In this document: in pieces, positions 35,472-45,374 of the stretch
Numbering within the stretch: position 1 is the first letter of the stretch
Layout: every line of letters starts with the position of its first letter
DNA from: Aestuariibacter sp.
Lineage (GTDB): Bacteria > Pseudomonadota > Gammaproteobacteria > Enterobacterales > Alteromonadaceae
Assembly (NCBI GenBank): GCA_017794925.1
Contig: CP051238.1
Coordinates: 3,276,346 to 3,340,345, forward strand
DNA length: 64,000 bases
Direction of reading: 5' to 3'
The notes under the pieces: generated by a model
The model's database searches: none
Told to the model about the DNA's origin: nothing
The model's input: only the letters and a program-made list of their open reading frames with translations
Position numbers and translations under genes: made by a program

Positions 35472-37120
35472 GCCAACGGCTTCGCGTTGCCATCATTGAG
35501 GATAATGCCACTGCCCGTGCAACCATCCGTAGCCATCTCATTGTATTAGGCAATCTGGAAGTCAGTAGTTTTAGTACGGGTACAGAACTTAAAAACGCAC
35601 TGAAAAAACAAAATTTTGAATTGTTAATTTTTGATTTTCACTTAGGGCAGCGGCGCAATGGTGTCGAGTGGGTTCAGGTCCTACGCCAGTCAGAGTTTAT
35701 CCAACCCAGCACCGGTGTGGTTTTTCTAACCGCTGACCGTTTACCCCAGACCATCGGTCAGATCATCGATACCCACCCGGATCTTCTGTTACTTAAGCCT
35801 TATACGATAAATGCGTTGCACAGAGGCATTAAGCATTATCTGGAATATCGGAAGTACGCCAGTACAGCACTGCGTTATATGGATGAGGGCAAAATCGGTG
35901 CAGCGATATCAACGCTGGATAAACGCAGCAAGGAAAAATTGCCCCCACGTGTAGCCACAGATTTAGAAAAATTGCGCGCCCGGTTATTATTGCAAAAGGG
36001 CCAGTATGCAGACGCCCTTGCTATTTATGAATCTACCCTCGCTCAGTCAAACAAAGTATTGTGGGCACAGTGGGGAAAATTGAAATGTCACTATCAAACG
36101 GGAAACTGGTCAGCGTGTCATGCCAGCCTGGATGATATGCTTGAAACCTTACTCACCCGCGATAAAGCATTTGAGTGGTTAGCGTGCTTGTCGTTTGAAC
36201 AAGCTGCCTATGAAAAAGCGGAATACTTCTTAGACCATATCCAGGACAGCGATTTAAGCTTACCTGCTACGCGGTTAAAAACCATGACGTATCAAAAGCA
36301 AAACCGCATTGTTGAAAGTATCGATTTATTACAGAAGAAGCGGGAATACAACCGCTCTACCAAAGAGCGGTTTGATGAGTTCACCTTTGAACTGGCAGAA
36401 TTTTACCTGAGTATTGCTCAGGAGAGCCCTTACAATCACAGAGAAGAAAGTTTAAGTCAGGCCCGAAAACTGATGGGGGTGGCGGCGCGTAGTCAATCAG
36501 ATTTACAAATGCAACAGCGCCACGACTACCTGTTGGCATACAGCTATGTAATGGAAGATCAGTTAGGTAAAGCCCGTGATGTGGTCAATCGCGAACACAT
36601 GAATGTATTCCAGCGCAGCTCAGCCAACACCCTGATTGTCGCCGCCCGTGTGGCAAGCTCGTTGGGTGATGAAAAACGAGCGATACACATGCTGGAACTG
36701 GCAAGAGGAAAATCAGAACTGGGAGAAATGCCGGCCGAGCAACAAACATTGCAATCCCGTATGCTCAATGCAGAAAAAGACACCGGACTGGCCGATAAAC
36801 GCGCAGAGCATTTCAACGAGCAGGGTCAACAACTGTTTGTGAAAAAACAGCACATTGACGCACTAGGCGCGTTTTATCACGCCCTTCAGTTAACGCCCGA
36901 TGAACCCGCTTATCAACTCAACATGCTGCAAACCCTGCTGATTTGTGGTGAACATAGTTATCGGGCCATGACATTGGAACGATTAGTAACAGGGCTGTTA
37001 TCTCAGCCCTTGTCAGTGAATAATCAACGCCGTTATGCTCAGTTACTGCAGCAGTATCCGCAGCTGTCTGAAGCCGTCTCAGCGGATGGAGCCCAATCAG
37101 GCGCCAGTGAGTCGGGTTAA
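35468..37120 (+). CDS. response regulator with receiver domain and TPR output, second copy
   Basis: 550 residues, same layout as the protein at 12223-13872. The receiver (5-122) has Glu11-Asp12, phosphoacceptor Asp56 in LIFDFHLG, Thr in VFLTAD and Lys in LLLKPY. A long TPR-like helical region follows (LRARLLLQKGQYADALAIYE, EQGQQLFVKKQHIDALGAFYHALQL), with no DNA-binding domain. It probably relays a phosphorelay signal by protein contact; the partner kinase is not adjacent. The last 24 bp overlap the convergent dehydrogenase gene. A short leader frame overlaps its start. Confidence 0.85.
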   Translation: MSQRLRVAIIEDNATARATIRSHLIVLGNLEVSSFSTGTELKNALKKQNFELLIFDFHLGQRRNGVEWVQVLRQSEFIQPSTGVVFLTADRLPQTIGQIIDTHPDLLLLKPYTINALHRGIKHYLEYRKYASTALRYMDEGKIGAAISTLDKRSKEKLPPRVATDLEKLRARLLLQKGQYADALAIYESTLAQSNKVLWAQWGKLKCHYQTGNWSACHASLDDMLETLLTRDKAFEWLACLSFEQAAYEKAEYFLDHIQDSDLSLPATRLKTMTYQKQNRIVESIDLLQKKREYNRSTKERFDEFTFELAEFYLSIAQESPYNHREESLSQARKLMGVAARSQSDLQMQQRHDYLLAYSYVMEDQLGKARDVVNREHMNVFQRSSANTLIVAARVASSLGDEKRAIHMLELARGKSELGEMPAEQQTLQSRMLNAEKDTGLADKRAEHFNEQGQQLFVKKQHIDALGAFYHALQLTPDEPAYQLNMLQTLLICGEHSYRAMTLERLVTGLLSQPLSVNNQRRYAQLLQQYPQLSEAVSADGAQSGASESG

Positions 37121-37963
37121 CAGGCTGGACGTATCCCAGCGTCCACCACCCAATTTTTGTACATCAGCGTAATATTGATCCACCAAGGCAGTGAGCGCCA
37201 ATGTAGAACCATTGCGACGAGCTTCTTCCAGCGCAATCGATAAGTCCTTACGCATCCAGTCGACAGCAAAGCCAAAAGTATATTCGCCTTCGATCATGGT
37301 ACTGGCACGATTTTCCATTTGCCAGGACTGGGCCGCACCTTTGCTGATCACGTCAATCACCGCAGCACAATCCATGTTGGCTTGCTTACCGAAATGCAGC
37401 GCTTCAGCCAACCCCTGAACAATCCCGGCAATACAGATTTGATTCATCATTTTTGCCAGTTGACCACTGCCATGCTCGCCCAGTAATTGACTGTGACGGG
37501 CATAGGCATCCATTATCGGTTGCGCTTTATCAAACGCATCCTGTTCACCCCCTACCATAATGGTAAGCTGACCGTTTTCTGCACCGGCCTGGCCGCCTGA
37601 AACAGGCGCATCTAAAAAGCGGAGACCTTTGCTGGCACATGCCTCTGCCAGTTCTCTGGCCAACTGCGCAGATGCGGTTGTATGGTCAACCAGTATAGCG
37701 CCGGGATTCGCAGTTTGAAGTGCGCCCTGACTACCCGAAACAACCTCTCGTACATCGTCGTCATTACCTACACACACAAAGATGATTTCGGCATCTTTTG
37801 CTGCCTCTGATGGGGTTAATGCCACATCTCCACCGTAAGTTTGTTGCCAGGTTTGAGCCTTGGCTGTAGTGCGGTTGTATACACAAACCGAGTGACCGGC
37901 TTGTTGAAGATGGCCTGCCATTGGATAGCCCATGACACCTAATCCAATAAAACTAACTTGCAT
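37097..37963 (-). CDS. beta-hydroxyacid dehydrogenase (3-hydroxyisobutyrate dehydrogenase family)
   Basis: 288 residues with Rossmann motif GLGVMGYPMAGHL, DAPVSGGQAGA, catalytic lysine in GSGQLAKMMNQ and the conserved C-terminal RKDLSIALEEA. It is a relative of MmsB, GarR/GlxR and glyoxylate reductases; the true substrate (tartronate semialdehyde, glyoxylate or another) is not evident. The start at 37963 (MQVSFIGLG) has AGGA upstream; a 20-codon upstream extension is open but lacks support. It overlaps the convergent receiver-TPR gene by 24 bp at the 3' ends. It is not part of the valine operon. Confidence 0.85.
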   Translation of the reverse strand: MQVSFIGLGVMGYPMAGHLQQAGHSVCVYNRTTAKAQTWQQTYGGDVALTPSEAAKDAEIIFVCVGNDDDVREVVSGSQGALQTANPGAILVDHTTASAQLARELAEACASKGLRFLDAPVSGGQAGAENGQLTIMVGGEQDAFDKAQPIMDAYARHSQLLGEHGSGQLAKMMNQICIAGIVQGLAEALHFGKQANMDCAAVIDVISKGAAQSWQMENRASTMIEGEYTFGFAVDWMRKDLSIALEEARRNGSTLALTALVDQYYADVQKLGGGRWDTSSLLTRLTGA

Positions 37964-38116
37964 GAGTTGCGTTCCTGTCTGCAAAAACTGGGCATAGTCT
38001 AGCATGGTATTGCGCTGGATCATCCTGCGTCGGGTTAATCTGCTGGAATTGGCTTTTGCTGACGATTACACTGGTATTAACCATACCCATTTTGCAGTCG
38101 CCCAAGGAGGATTGGC

Positions 38117-39166
38117 ATGCAATCACCCCCTAACGTCGCTATGTTCAGTACACAAGCGTACGACAAGCAGTCGTTTGCTTCACACGCTCTGTATGCAGAT
38201 ATTAAGGTAACGAGTTTTGATACGCCCCTGACCGCTAAAACAGTGTCTTTGTGTGAAGGGTTTAATACCGTATGCGCCTTTGTAAACGACAAGCTGGATG
38301 CTGATATTCTTCAGCAACTCTATGCCTCCGGAGTACGGCACGTAGCAATGCGCTGTGCAGGCTACAATAACGTTGATATTGATTACGCAACGAAGCTGGG
38401 AATGGCAGTATCAAGGGTGCCGGCATATTCACCAGAGGCTGTTGCTGAACATGCGCTGGCACTGATCATGACGTTAAACCGAAAAACCCATAAAGCGTAC
38501 AACCGGGTGCGCGATGGTAACTTTGATTTAAACGGGTTATTGGGATTTACCTTACACGATAAAACGGTTGGTGTTGTCGGTACCGGCCATATAGGCGCTG
38601 CGTTAGTGCGGCTTCTGTCGGGATTTGGCTGTCGAATTTTGTGCTTTGATCCCTACCCTAACGACGAGTTAAAGGCATTGGGCGCTGAATATACCGATTT
38701 AACAACACTGTTCAGCACCAGCCATATAATTAGTCTGCATTGCCCGCTGAATGAAGAGAGCCACCACCTGATCAATGAACAGTCTCTTGCCAGCATGCGG
38801 GATGGTGTCATGCTGATTAACACATCACGGGGGGGACTCATCGATTCCAGGGCTGTGATCAATGCATTAAAGACTCACAAATTGGGATACTTAGGTCTGG
38901 ATGTGTATGAAATGGAATCTGAGTTATTTTTCCGTGACCATTCCGGCGAAATTATTCAGGACGACGTTTTTGAACGCTTAGCCACATTCCACAACGTGCT
39001 GATTACCGGGCATCAGGGCTTCTTTACTATCGAAGCGCTCAGCCAGATAGCAGAAGTGACTCTGGAAAATATGATTGGATTTAACTCAGGGTTTGCCAAG
39101 CCGTTTGCGAATCAGGCAACACCAGCAAGTCGATTTTTAGTGCTACCGTCATTAGCTGACACGTAG
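38117..39166 (+). CDS. ldhA: D-lactate dehydrogenase (D-2-hydroxyacid dehydrogenase)
   Basis: 349 residues, slightly longer than E. coli LdhA (329). NAD-binding GTGHIGAALVRLL and the D-2-hydroxyacid dehydrogenase signatures follow: catalytic Arg in NTSRGGLID, Glu in LDVYEME, His in TGHQGFFTIEA. The YNNVDIDYA segment is typical of LdhA. It reduces pyruvate to D-lactate during fermentation. The strong ribosome site AAGGAGG precedes the ATG. Its last 15 bp overlap the end of the convergent cmoM gene. Confidence 0.9.
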   Translation: MQSPPNVAMFSTQAYDKQSFASHALYADIKVTSFDTPLTAKTVSLCEGFNTVCAFVNDKLDADILQQLYASGVRHVAMRCAGYNNVDIDYATKLGMAVSRVPAYSPEAVAEHALALIMTLNRKTHKAYNRVRDGNFDLNGLLGFTLHDKTVGVVGTGHIGAALVRLLSGFGCRILCFDPYPNDELKALGAEYTDLTTLFSTSHIISLHCPLNEESHHLINEQSLASMRDGVMLINTSRGGLIDSRAVINALKTHKLGYLGLDVYEMESELFFRDHSGEIIQDDVFERLATFHNVLITGHQGFFTIEALSQIAEVTLENMIGFNSGFAKPFANQATPASRFLVLPSLADT

Positions 39167-39883
39167 CCACATATGAAAATATTTACCCAGCCACTTAAAC
39201 GGTGGCTGCTGGTTGTATTGGCGTTCGAGAGCCAGTAAGGCGTCATAGTCTTCACTGGCTTTTTTGGTGTCCCTCAAATAGTCGTGAAAACAGCGAATGC
39301 CGCGTGATGAGACGATCGTAAAGCCCAGCTCTTCAACCCACTGCGTCACCTCGGCCACGGGCAGAGGTTGCTTCGGATTCAAACGAACCTGCTTTTTTAC
39401 TTTCATGCCACGGGAAATATAGTCAAAATTACCGTAAACAGCATTACCAAACAGTGCGGCATCACGGTTGAAAAACGTCAGGCTTAGCCAACTACCAGGC
39501 CGCATTGACTGCGCCATATGTGCTAGCGCCGCCTTCGGGTCTTCCAGCCACTCAAGAACAGCATGACAAAGCACAACATCATACTCAGCGAGGTTAGTCA
39601 CACTTTGTAAATCCGCGTGTTTTTTAACCACACTCTCAGGTACGTCGGCAATAGACAAGATCTCGGATGAAATATCAGTAAGTGTCAGGTTGTGGCCTTT
39701 ATCTGCTAAGTACGCTGACATTACGCCCGTGCCACCACCCAACTCTATGATATTTAGTTTGCCTTCGGGTAACAATTCATCAAGTGCTTCACATAGCAAC
39801 TGATGGCGGAGTGCGCCCTTTGTAGTACCGTAAATGTTCCGGGCGAATTTGCCGGCAATGCCATCAAAAGACTGATCTTTCAC
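39152..39883 (-). CDS. cmoM: tRNA 5-carboxymethoxyuridine methyltransferase
   Basis: 243 residues. SAM-dependent enzyme that methylates cmo5U34 to mcmo5U34 in tRNA. Class I methyltransferase motif I is IIELGGGTGVMSAYL; the N-terminal FDGIAGKFARNIYGTTKG and the motif CHAVLEWLEDP are characteristic of CmoM (formerly SmtA). Last gene of the sohB-tetR-nif3-cmoM run, 9 bp after the Nif3 gene. TrhO, elsewhere in the window, makes the precursor modification. Confidence 0.9.
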   Translation of the reverse strand: MKDQSFDGIAGKFARNIYGTTKGALRHQLLCEALDELLPEGKLNIIELGGGTGVMSAYLADKGHNLTLTDISSEILSIADVPESVVKKHADLQSVTNLAEYDVVLCHAVLEWLEDPKAALAHMAQSMRPGSWLSLTFFNRDAALFGNAVYGNFDYISRGMKVKKQVRLNPKQPLPVAEVTQWVEELGFTIVSSRGIRCFHDYLRDTKKASEDYDALLALERQYNQQPPFKWLGKYFHMWLRVS

Positions 39884-39892
39884 TGAATGACC

Positions 39893-40648
39893 CTATGCAG
39901 GATTATCGATATCGATAAAATCGACAGTTAACCCAAACTCGGCAGCCAGATGTTCGCCTACTGTTTTGACACCGTAACGTTCCGTCGCATGATGCCCTGC
40001 GGCAATGAATCCAATATTCATCTCACGCGCGATGTGTATGGTTTGTTCTGACACCTCACCGGTAATAAACACCTGAGCGCCTGCCATTGCAGCTTGCTCA
40101 ATAAAACTCTGACCGCCGCCTGTACACCAGGCGATACGTGAAATATTGCTCTGGCTGGCTGATTCGGTAGCGACACAAGGTCTTCCTAAAGCGTTTTCCA
40201 GCGTAAGGGTTAAGCTATCGAAAGTAGTATCCACGCTTCCCTGCATCACAACACCTTCGGGTGCGATCCCGGGAACAGGGAGAATATCTTCACAGCCCAT
40301 TATCGCACCTAAGCGAGCATTGTTACCCCACTCCGGGTGCACATCGATGGGAAGATGGTAAGCAATCAGGTTGATATTATGCTGGATCAGGCTACCTAAC
40401 CGGCGACGTTTCATACCCGTCACCCGTGGCTCTTCGCCTTTCCAGAAATAGCCATGGTGGACTAACAGCGTATCAGCCCCCTTTTCTATCGCGGCATCGA
40501 TAAGCCTTTGGGAAGCGGTGACTCCTGTCACGATATGACGAACGACTTCGCTGCCTTCCACCTGAAGTCCATTTGGGCAGTAGTCTTTGATTAACCCTGC
40601 TTTTAACTCTTGATCGAGGTAGCTAACTAACTGTTGGCGTTGCATCAT
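39893..40648 (-). CDS. Nif3-like dinuclear metal centre protein (YbgI family)
   Basis: 251 residues. Metal-binding residues are visible as LLVHHGYFWKG (paired histidines near 64) and AGHHATERYGV near the C-terminus (His and Glu). The N-terminal segment IKDYCPNGLQVEG is a family hallmark. Members form toroidal hexamers with two metals per subunit; the bacterial role is still unclear (GTP cyclohydrolase I type 2 labels are doubtful). The gene begins ATG-ATG directly after the TAA of the TetR gene. Confidence 0.88.
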   Translation of the reverse strand: MMQRQQLVSYLDQELKAGLIKDYCPNGLQVEGSEVVRHIVTGVTASQRLIDAAIEKGADTLLVHHGYFWKGEEPRVTGMKRRRLGSLIQHNINLIAYHLPIDVHPEWGNNARLGAIMGCEDILPVPGIAPEGVVMQGSVDTTFDSLTLTLENALGRPCVATESASQSNISRIAWCTGGGQSFIEQAAMAGAQVFITGEVSEQTIHIAREMNIGFIAAGHHATERYGVKTVGEHLAAEFGLTVDFIDIDNPA

Positions 40649-41290
40649 TTATGCCTCCCGGGAATAACTTTCAGCACTGATCCCCTGGGCGACAAACGGC
40701 ACCAGATGAGCGATCACATCCTGAATTTCAATATCCTGTTGATAATCGGCTTTGGCGATATCTTTGAGCGCCTGGCTGGACGCCATTGAAAACACAAAAC
40801 TGCCAATAGCAAAATGAAGTCGCCAAAACAGTTCATCAGCGGGAATAGCGGGTAACGCAATACGTAGCATGCTTAACAGCCCTTCGATAGTCTCGCCATA
40901 ATTACCCAGTATGAATTTACGCAGGTGTCCCTGTGATTCTGTATAACCTTTGCCAAGTAATTGCACAAAAATTTCGGTACCGTTTGGCTGAACGGCATTG
41001 AGATGTAATAACGGCAGAGCCAACCCTTGCAGGACCTGGTCAACACCCTTGCGACCTTGAGAAGGAATAACCCTTGCCAACATATTGTCGACCTCAGGCA
41101 TAAGCACATCAAAGTAGCGCTTGAGTACTGCCTGAATCAGATTCTTTTTACTACCAAAGTGATAGTTAACTGACGCCAGGTTAACATTCGCTTTGGCAGT
41201 AATTTCACGCATTGAAGTCTGACCATAACCCTGTTCTGCGAACAAGGCTTCGGCTGCATCAATAATTCGCGCTTTTGTTTGCTTGCTCAT
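40649..41290 (-). CDS. TetR/AcrR-family regulator, PsrA-like
   Basis: 213 residues. N-terminal TetR helix-turn-helix (about 8-55; TSMREITAKANVNLASVNYHFGSKKNLI) and a helical ligand domain. The N-L-A-S-V-N-Y-H-F-G-S-K-K recognition segment is very close to that of PsrA, the fatty-acid-responsive regulator of beta-oxidation genes in Pseudomonas and Shewanella, so an acyl-CoA or fatty-acid ligand is plausible. Lies between sohB (3-bp gap) and the Nif3 gene (abutting). PsrA identity is an inference. Confidence 0.85.
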   Translation of the reverse strand: MSKQTKARIIDAAEALFAEQGYGQTSMREITAKANVNLASVNYHFGSKKNLIQAVLKRYFDVLMPEVDNMLARVIPSQGRKGVDQVLQGLALPLLHLNAVQPNGTEIFVQLLGKGYTESQGHLRKFILGNYGETIEGLLSMLRIALPAIPADELFWRLHFAIGSFVFSMASSQALKDIAKADYQQDIEIQDVIAHLVPFVAQGISAESYSREA

Positions 41291-41293
41291 GTA

Positions 41294-42316
41294 TTACCGT
41301 TTAAACCACTCAGGTAACTTGTTTACAACACGCATCAACGCACGTTCAGTGCCTTGCGCAAAAGACATCCCCAGCTTTTCTGCAACGTTTTTCTTAACTG
41401 CATATTTTACAGAAAAGATCTCCCGCTCAGGAAAGACACTCATGATGTAGTCGTCAGACGTGCCAATTTGGTCAATCAACCCCAGGTCCAGTGCCTGTGT
41501 ACCGTACCAATATTCGCCTGTTGCCACTTTGGCTATATCGAGCGATTCGCGGTTCTCACTGACCCAGTTCTTGAACATGCCGTGTACCGCTTCCAATTCC
41601 TGCTGAAACTTTTCACGGCCTTCATCGGTATTTTCACCAAACACAGTTAGTGTGCGCTTGTACTCACCAGCGGTGTGTTGTTCAAACTCGATATCGTTTT
41701 TCTTTAATAGCTTATGGAAGTTAGGTAATTGCGCCAATACACCAATTGATCCAATTATAGCAAACTGACTGGCCATTAATTTGTCTGCAACACAGGCCAT
41801 CATGTAACCGCCGCTCGCCGCCACCTTATCTACCGACACGGTCAGGGATAACCCCTTGTCTTTAATGCGCTGTAATTGTGCTGCCGCCAGCCCATAACCA
41901 TGAACTACACCACCGCCACTTTCAATTTTTACCAGTACTTCATCCTGCTTTTCGGCAATACACAACACCGCAGTCACTTCTTCACGAAGTCGGTCAACTT
42001 CATGGGCATCCATAGAGCCTTTGAAGTCAATCACAAACAGCCTTCCTGCTTCACCTTCTTTCGCAGGCTTTTCCTGTTTTTGTTGCTTTTTTTGTGTCTT
42101 CGCAAGTTTTTTCAGGCTGGCTTTATCTAAAATGACCTGCCGTGCGTAGTCAGTAATGTCTTTCAGCTGTTCAGAGATTGACGTGATCTCCAGGTGCCCT
42201 TTTCCCTGTTTTTGCTTAGCCGCAATGCCCGCTAAAGCGGCAAGTACCAGCACAATTGCCGCAACTAAAGTGACGGCCTTAGCTAAAAATAATCCGTATT
42301 CGTATAAAAATTCCAC
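41294..42316 (-). CDS. sohB: SohB inner-membrane serine protease
   Basis: 340 residues (E. coli SohB 349). An N-terminal membrane helix (about 10-35) and a charged lysine-rich stretch precede a ClpP-fold S49 peptidase domain. The catalytic Ser is in KVAASGGYMMACVADK and the general-base Lys in the EYKRTLTVFGENTDEG region; GSIGVLAQLPN is also conserved. The start is GTG 42316 with AGAGG upstream, giving MEFLYEYGLF, as in the family. First gene of a four-gene operon. Substrates are not well known; signal-peptide or membrane-protein turnover is likely. Confidence 0.9.
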   Translation of the reverse strand: MEFLYEYGLFLAKAVTLVAAIVLVLAALAGIAAKQKQGKGHLEITSISEQLKDITDYARQVILDKASLKKLAKTQKKQQKQEKPAKEGEAGRLFVIDFKGSMDAHEVDRLREEVTAVLCIAEKQDEVLVKIESGGGVVHGYGLAAAQLQRIKDKGLSLTVSVDKVAASGGYMMACVADKLMASQFAIIGSIGVLAQLPNFHKLLKKNDIEFEQHTAGEYKRTLTVFGENTDEGREKFQQELEAVHGMFKNWVSENRESLDIAKVATGEYWYGTQALDLGLIDQIGTSDDYIMSVFPEREIFSVKYAVKKNVAEKLGMSFAQGTERALMRVVNKLPEWFKR

Positions 42317-42406
42317 AAATGCCTCTATTTTCGTTCTTTTACGTGAGCTTATCAGGCAAATAATACCAGTGATTGTGCACAGTGACGACATAGGATGACG
42401 CAAAAA

Positions 42407-42434
42407 AATAAGGCCAGCATTAGCTGGCCTTATT
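42407..42434 (-). terminator. terminator of the lipase lipoprotein gene
   Basis: A 12-bp stem (AATAAGGCCAGC and complement) with a 4-base loop, followed on the minus strand by a run of T residues. It begins 20 bp after the lipase stop. Confidence 0.85.
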
Positions 42435-42454
42435 GCGAATCATAGATTGGTGTT

Positions 42455-45028
42455 TTAGTTAGCAATAACTGACGTATCAGTTACTGGTATTGCCGTAGCA
42501 CCAGACTTGATAAAACCAGACACCTCTAGTTGCATTTCACGGGTAACTGCCGCACTGGCTGCCGGGCTCAGACTTGAAGCATGAGCACCACTGTTGAAAC
42601 GCACCTGACCGCTTACCGTGCCGGTTTCAGAAGAAACGGTAGACGTTACCTGTTCTAATCCAATCATCGCAGCCATTGGATTTTGACCCGACAACGGCAG
42701 TGAAGTCACAACCGGGTTAACCTGATCGGGCAGGTTATCACCACCGTCACCCACAACAGTCATAAAGTGTACCGGTGTATTAGAACCCAGAAGCTCGGCA
42801 TAAGCTGTTGGATCACCCGCGTCCAGAATGGTCTGTGCAGCAAAACCAAATTCAGCAAACACACTGTTGATGGCCGCTAGTTGCTCTGCATTCAAGGCTG
42901 CAAAGAAATTAGTTGCTGCTTCACGCAGTTGCGCTTCGGTTGGATTCTCGCCATAGTAGGTCGCGACAAAAGTCTGGAAATCTTCAGACGTTTGCAACAT
43001 CAGTAGTGCTTTGATCAGCGGGCCGAAGTCAGGCGACTCAAGTAAGAAGTTACCAATACCACTGGCTGGTGATTCAAGCGATGCGGCTTTAATCGCAAAC
43101 ATACTATCCAGCGCAGCGTTACCCAGCGTGTTATTCGCTAACGCTGAGAAGTTCGCGCCGGTAATCGCACCTAAAGAAACGCCCATCATTGATACGTTAG
43201 TTGTATCGATATCCACATTACCAGTAGTAGACATATCTACAATGGCATTGATACCTAAACGAAGACCTAACAGGTCAGCCACACTTTGACGCAGGTTATC
43301 ACGTGCAGTAGGCAGAGACGCCAGGTTCATATAGTGAGTTGGAGACACTGTGCTGGCATTAATGTCATCAGTACCGTCCATGTCTACGTCGAAGCCGCGG
43401 CTTCCGTGTAAAGGATGGTCGATAGCAATGGTAGCAACGCCGTGCAACGATAAGGTGCCGCTGATAGCCATCATCTGTTCTTTAGTACCCGTGATACCGT
43501 GTACCAGAATAGCGACCGGCCAGCCTGCTGCAGGTTTAGTAATAGGATATCCCAATGCCGTAGCAACAACCGGATCTGGCACAGTGACCTGCACTTCAAG
43601 GCTGTTTGAAGCAACCGTAGACTGTGGAATGGGACTGAAACGAGTAAGGTTACGCTTACTGTCAATCATTTCACCGTTCACGCGCAAATCAGCCAGACCA
43701 ACGCTGCTACACAGTGTGTAATTAGGACCAGGGGTCGCAACCGCTTTCACTTCGTCAGATAAGCCGGCTAACACAATACCGCTGTCACACGCTGCATGCC
43801 AAAAATCGTTCACCGGTGCCAATGGGTTTGTCATTGACGGAACAGGCAGATAGTACGGCAGACTAATAGTACCGCTGTAGCGTTCTGCGGCACAGAATGC
43901 ACCAACTTGTGGAAGAATGTTCGAAGACAAACCCACTGCAACGGTATTCATTGCTCCCCAGTAAGCGCTAAGCTGGCCGGATGCCGTACCTAACAGACCA
44001 TCACAGGTTTGCAGCAAGGAAAAATCAGTGGCATCAATCGCTGCCTGTACCTGCGCAGACTGACCTGACTTCGCTAATTCCACCGCGCCAGCAAGCGTTG
44101 CATCACTGACCAGGTTAAGGGCTTCCATTGCATTGTCAGGGCCTGTCGCATCCTGAACAACGATAGCAGGCAACGCCTGTCCGACCGTGGATGGATCTGT
44201 TTGTAATGCAGCAACCACAGGCGCAACCAACAACTGCTTAACGGTGCCCAGCACATCAGTTGTTGACTGCGTGGTAAACGCAGAAACGTAGGTAATTTCC
44301 TCACGCTCATAACCCGCACTTAACAGCGGATTGACGTACGAATTAACAATGGTTTGAAGCTGCAACTGAGACTCTGTTGCCAGTGGTTTGGTATTGATGT
44401 CCTGACGGACCAGATCCCAGGTCGTTGAGCCCTGTACTGATTTACCAGATGTATCCTTTAAACCTGTTGTCATTACCAGCATATGGCCTGTCGCCGGCTT
44501 CAATGGTTTCAGAGGAACAACACTAATAGTGCTGTCATCTACCAGAGATAAAACAAAATCCACACCGTATGTCAGCTGGTCGCCCAACTTACAACCTGAT
44601 GATGGGATGGCTGACGCTGCACAGTCAGGATCGCTTTGATCCAAACCTAACACTGCTTCAAACAAATGCACACCCGCTGATAGCGATGATGCATCCAACG
44701 CTTCACCCGGTGCCATATCAACACTGATAGTGAAAGGGTGCTGAATTGACCAGCCATCCAGTACATTTAAGGCAGCCTGAGGATCGCCAAAATCAGTGGG
44801 GTCCGCTACCGGGATGTTCAGCGTGTAATCGAAGAAACCGTCGTCACCAGGGAGCATGAGGAGGTCATTCGGCACATTCAGGTTGCCGTTGGCCGGGTCA
44901 AATACAACGCGAGAAAAGGGGCTAACTTCATCTGTACTACTATTGATGTCATCAATTGACTTTCCACCGCCGCAGCCCGTTAACCCCAGTGCCAAGGCCA
45001 CACTGGTGCTAAGAATTAGTTTTTTCAT
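42455..45028 (-). CDS. Pla-1/VolA-type lipase lipoprotein
   Basis: 857 residues. Lipobox LTGC (Cys19) anchors it. The N-terminal half holds the 'bacterial virulence factor lipase' domain (FSRVVFDPANGNLNVPNDLLML) and the C-terminal part an alpha/beta hydrolase with nucleophile Ser618 in GVSLG and an upstream VHGITG oxyanion segment. Relatives (VolA of Vibrio cholerae, Pla-1/cef of Aeromonas) are surface-exposed outer-membrane lysophospholipases that release fatty acids from host or environmental lipids. Glycine-rich CGGGK follows the lipid anchor. Monocistronic, with a strong terminator. Confidence 0.88.
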   Translation of the reverse strand: MKKLILSTSVALALGLTGCGGGKSIDDINSSTDEVSPFSRVVFDPANGNLNVPNDLLMLPGDDGFFDYTLNIPVADPTDFGDPQAALNVLDGWSIQHPFTISVDMAPGEALDASSLSAGVHLFEAVLGLDQSDPDCAASAIPSSGCKLGDQLTYGVDFVLSLVDDSTISVVPLKPLKPATGHMLVMTTGLKDTSGKSVQGSTTWDLVRQDINTKPLATESQLQLQTIVNSYVNPLLSAGYEREEITYVSAFTTQSTTDVLGTVKQLLVAPVVAALQTDPSTVGQALPAIVVQDATGPDNAMEALNLVSDATLAGAVELAKSGQSAQVQAAIDATDFSLLQTCDGLLGTASGQLSAYWGAMNTVAVGLSSNILPQVGAFCAAERYSGTISLPYYLPVPSMTNPLAPVNDFWHAACDSGIVLAGLSDEVKAVATPGPNYTLCSSVGLADLRVNGEMIDSKRNLTRFSPIPQSTVASNSLEVQVTVPDPVVATALGYPITKPAAGWPVAILVHGITGTKEQMMAISGTLSLHGVATIAIDHPLHGSRGFDVDMDGTDDINASTVSPTHYMNLASLPTARDNLRQSVADLLGLRLGINAIVDMSTTGNVDIDTTNVSMMGVSLGAITGANFSALANNTLGNAALDSMFAIKAASLESPASGIGNFLLESPDFGPLIKALLMLQTSEDFQTFVATYYGENPTEAQLREAATNFFAALNAEQLAAINSVFAEFGFAAQTILDAGDPTAYAELLGSNTPVHFMTVVGDGGDNLPDQVNPVVTSLPLSGQNPMAAMIGLEQVTSTVSSETGTVSGQVRFNSGAHASSLSPAASAAVTREMQLEVSGFIKSGATAIPVTDTSVIAN

Positions 45029-45374
45029 TATTTCTCCCTACAAAACGGATTATTGTTATCCTGGCTTATGCGTGTCTGACTTTACTACTAAGGCCTAATA
45101 CCTTGATCATAGTCTAAAAATCGAACATGTACGACCAGTTGTTATTGACCATATTATTTTCTTTATCGAAATATTGCAAAATTTTGTTAACTTTTTGTAA
45201 GGTAATATTCTACCTAACTGATTTTACGAGTATTTTAAGGAATTCGCAAAACAACTCAACAAGAATAGGTTTACTTGATTCAGGATATTTGTATCATCAC
45301 TGCCAATTATCTATTCCGAATCCGGGCGAGCAGAGGCTTAGCCCTTCAAGCAAGTTTAGCAGGTATCAAAATTT
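45029..45374. other. 346-bp divergent intergenic region
   Basis: Separates the lipase gene (minus) from the yciK-type gene (plus) and must hold both promoters. It is AT-rich, with an apparent -10 TAATAT at 45203-45208 but no well-spaced -35. A + frame at 45127-45378 is open but looks non-coding. No convincing operator, RNA gene or repeat was seen. Confidence 0.5.
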
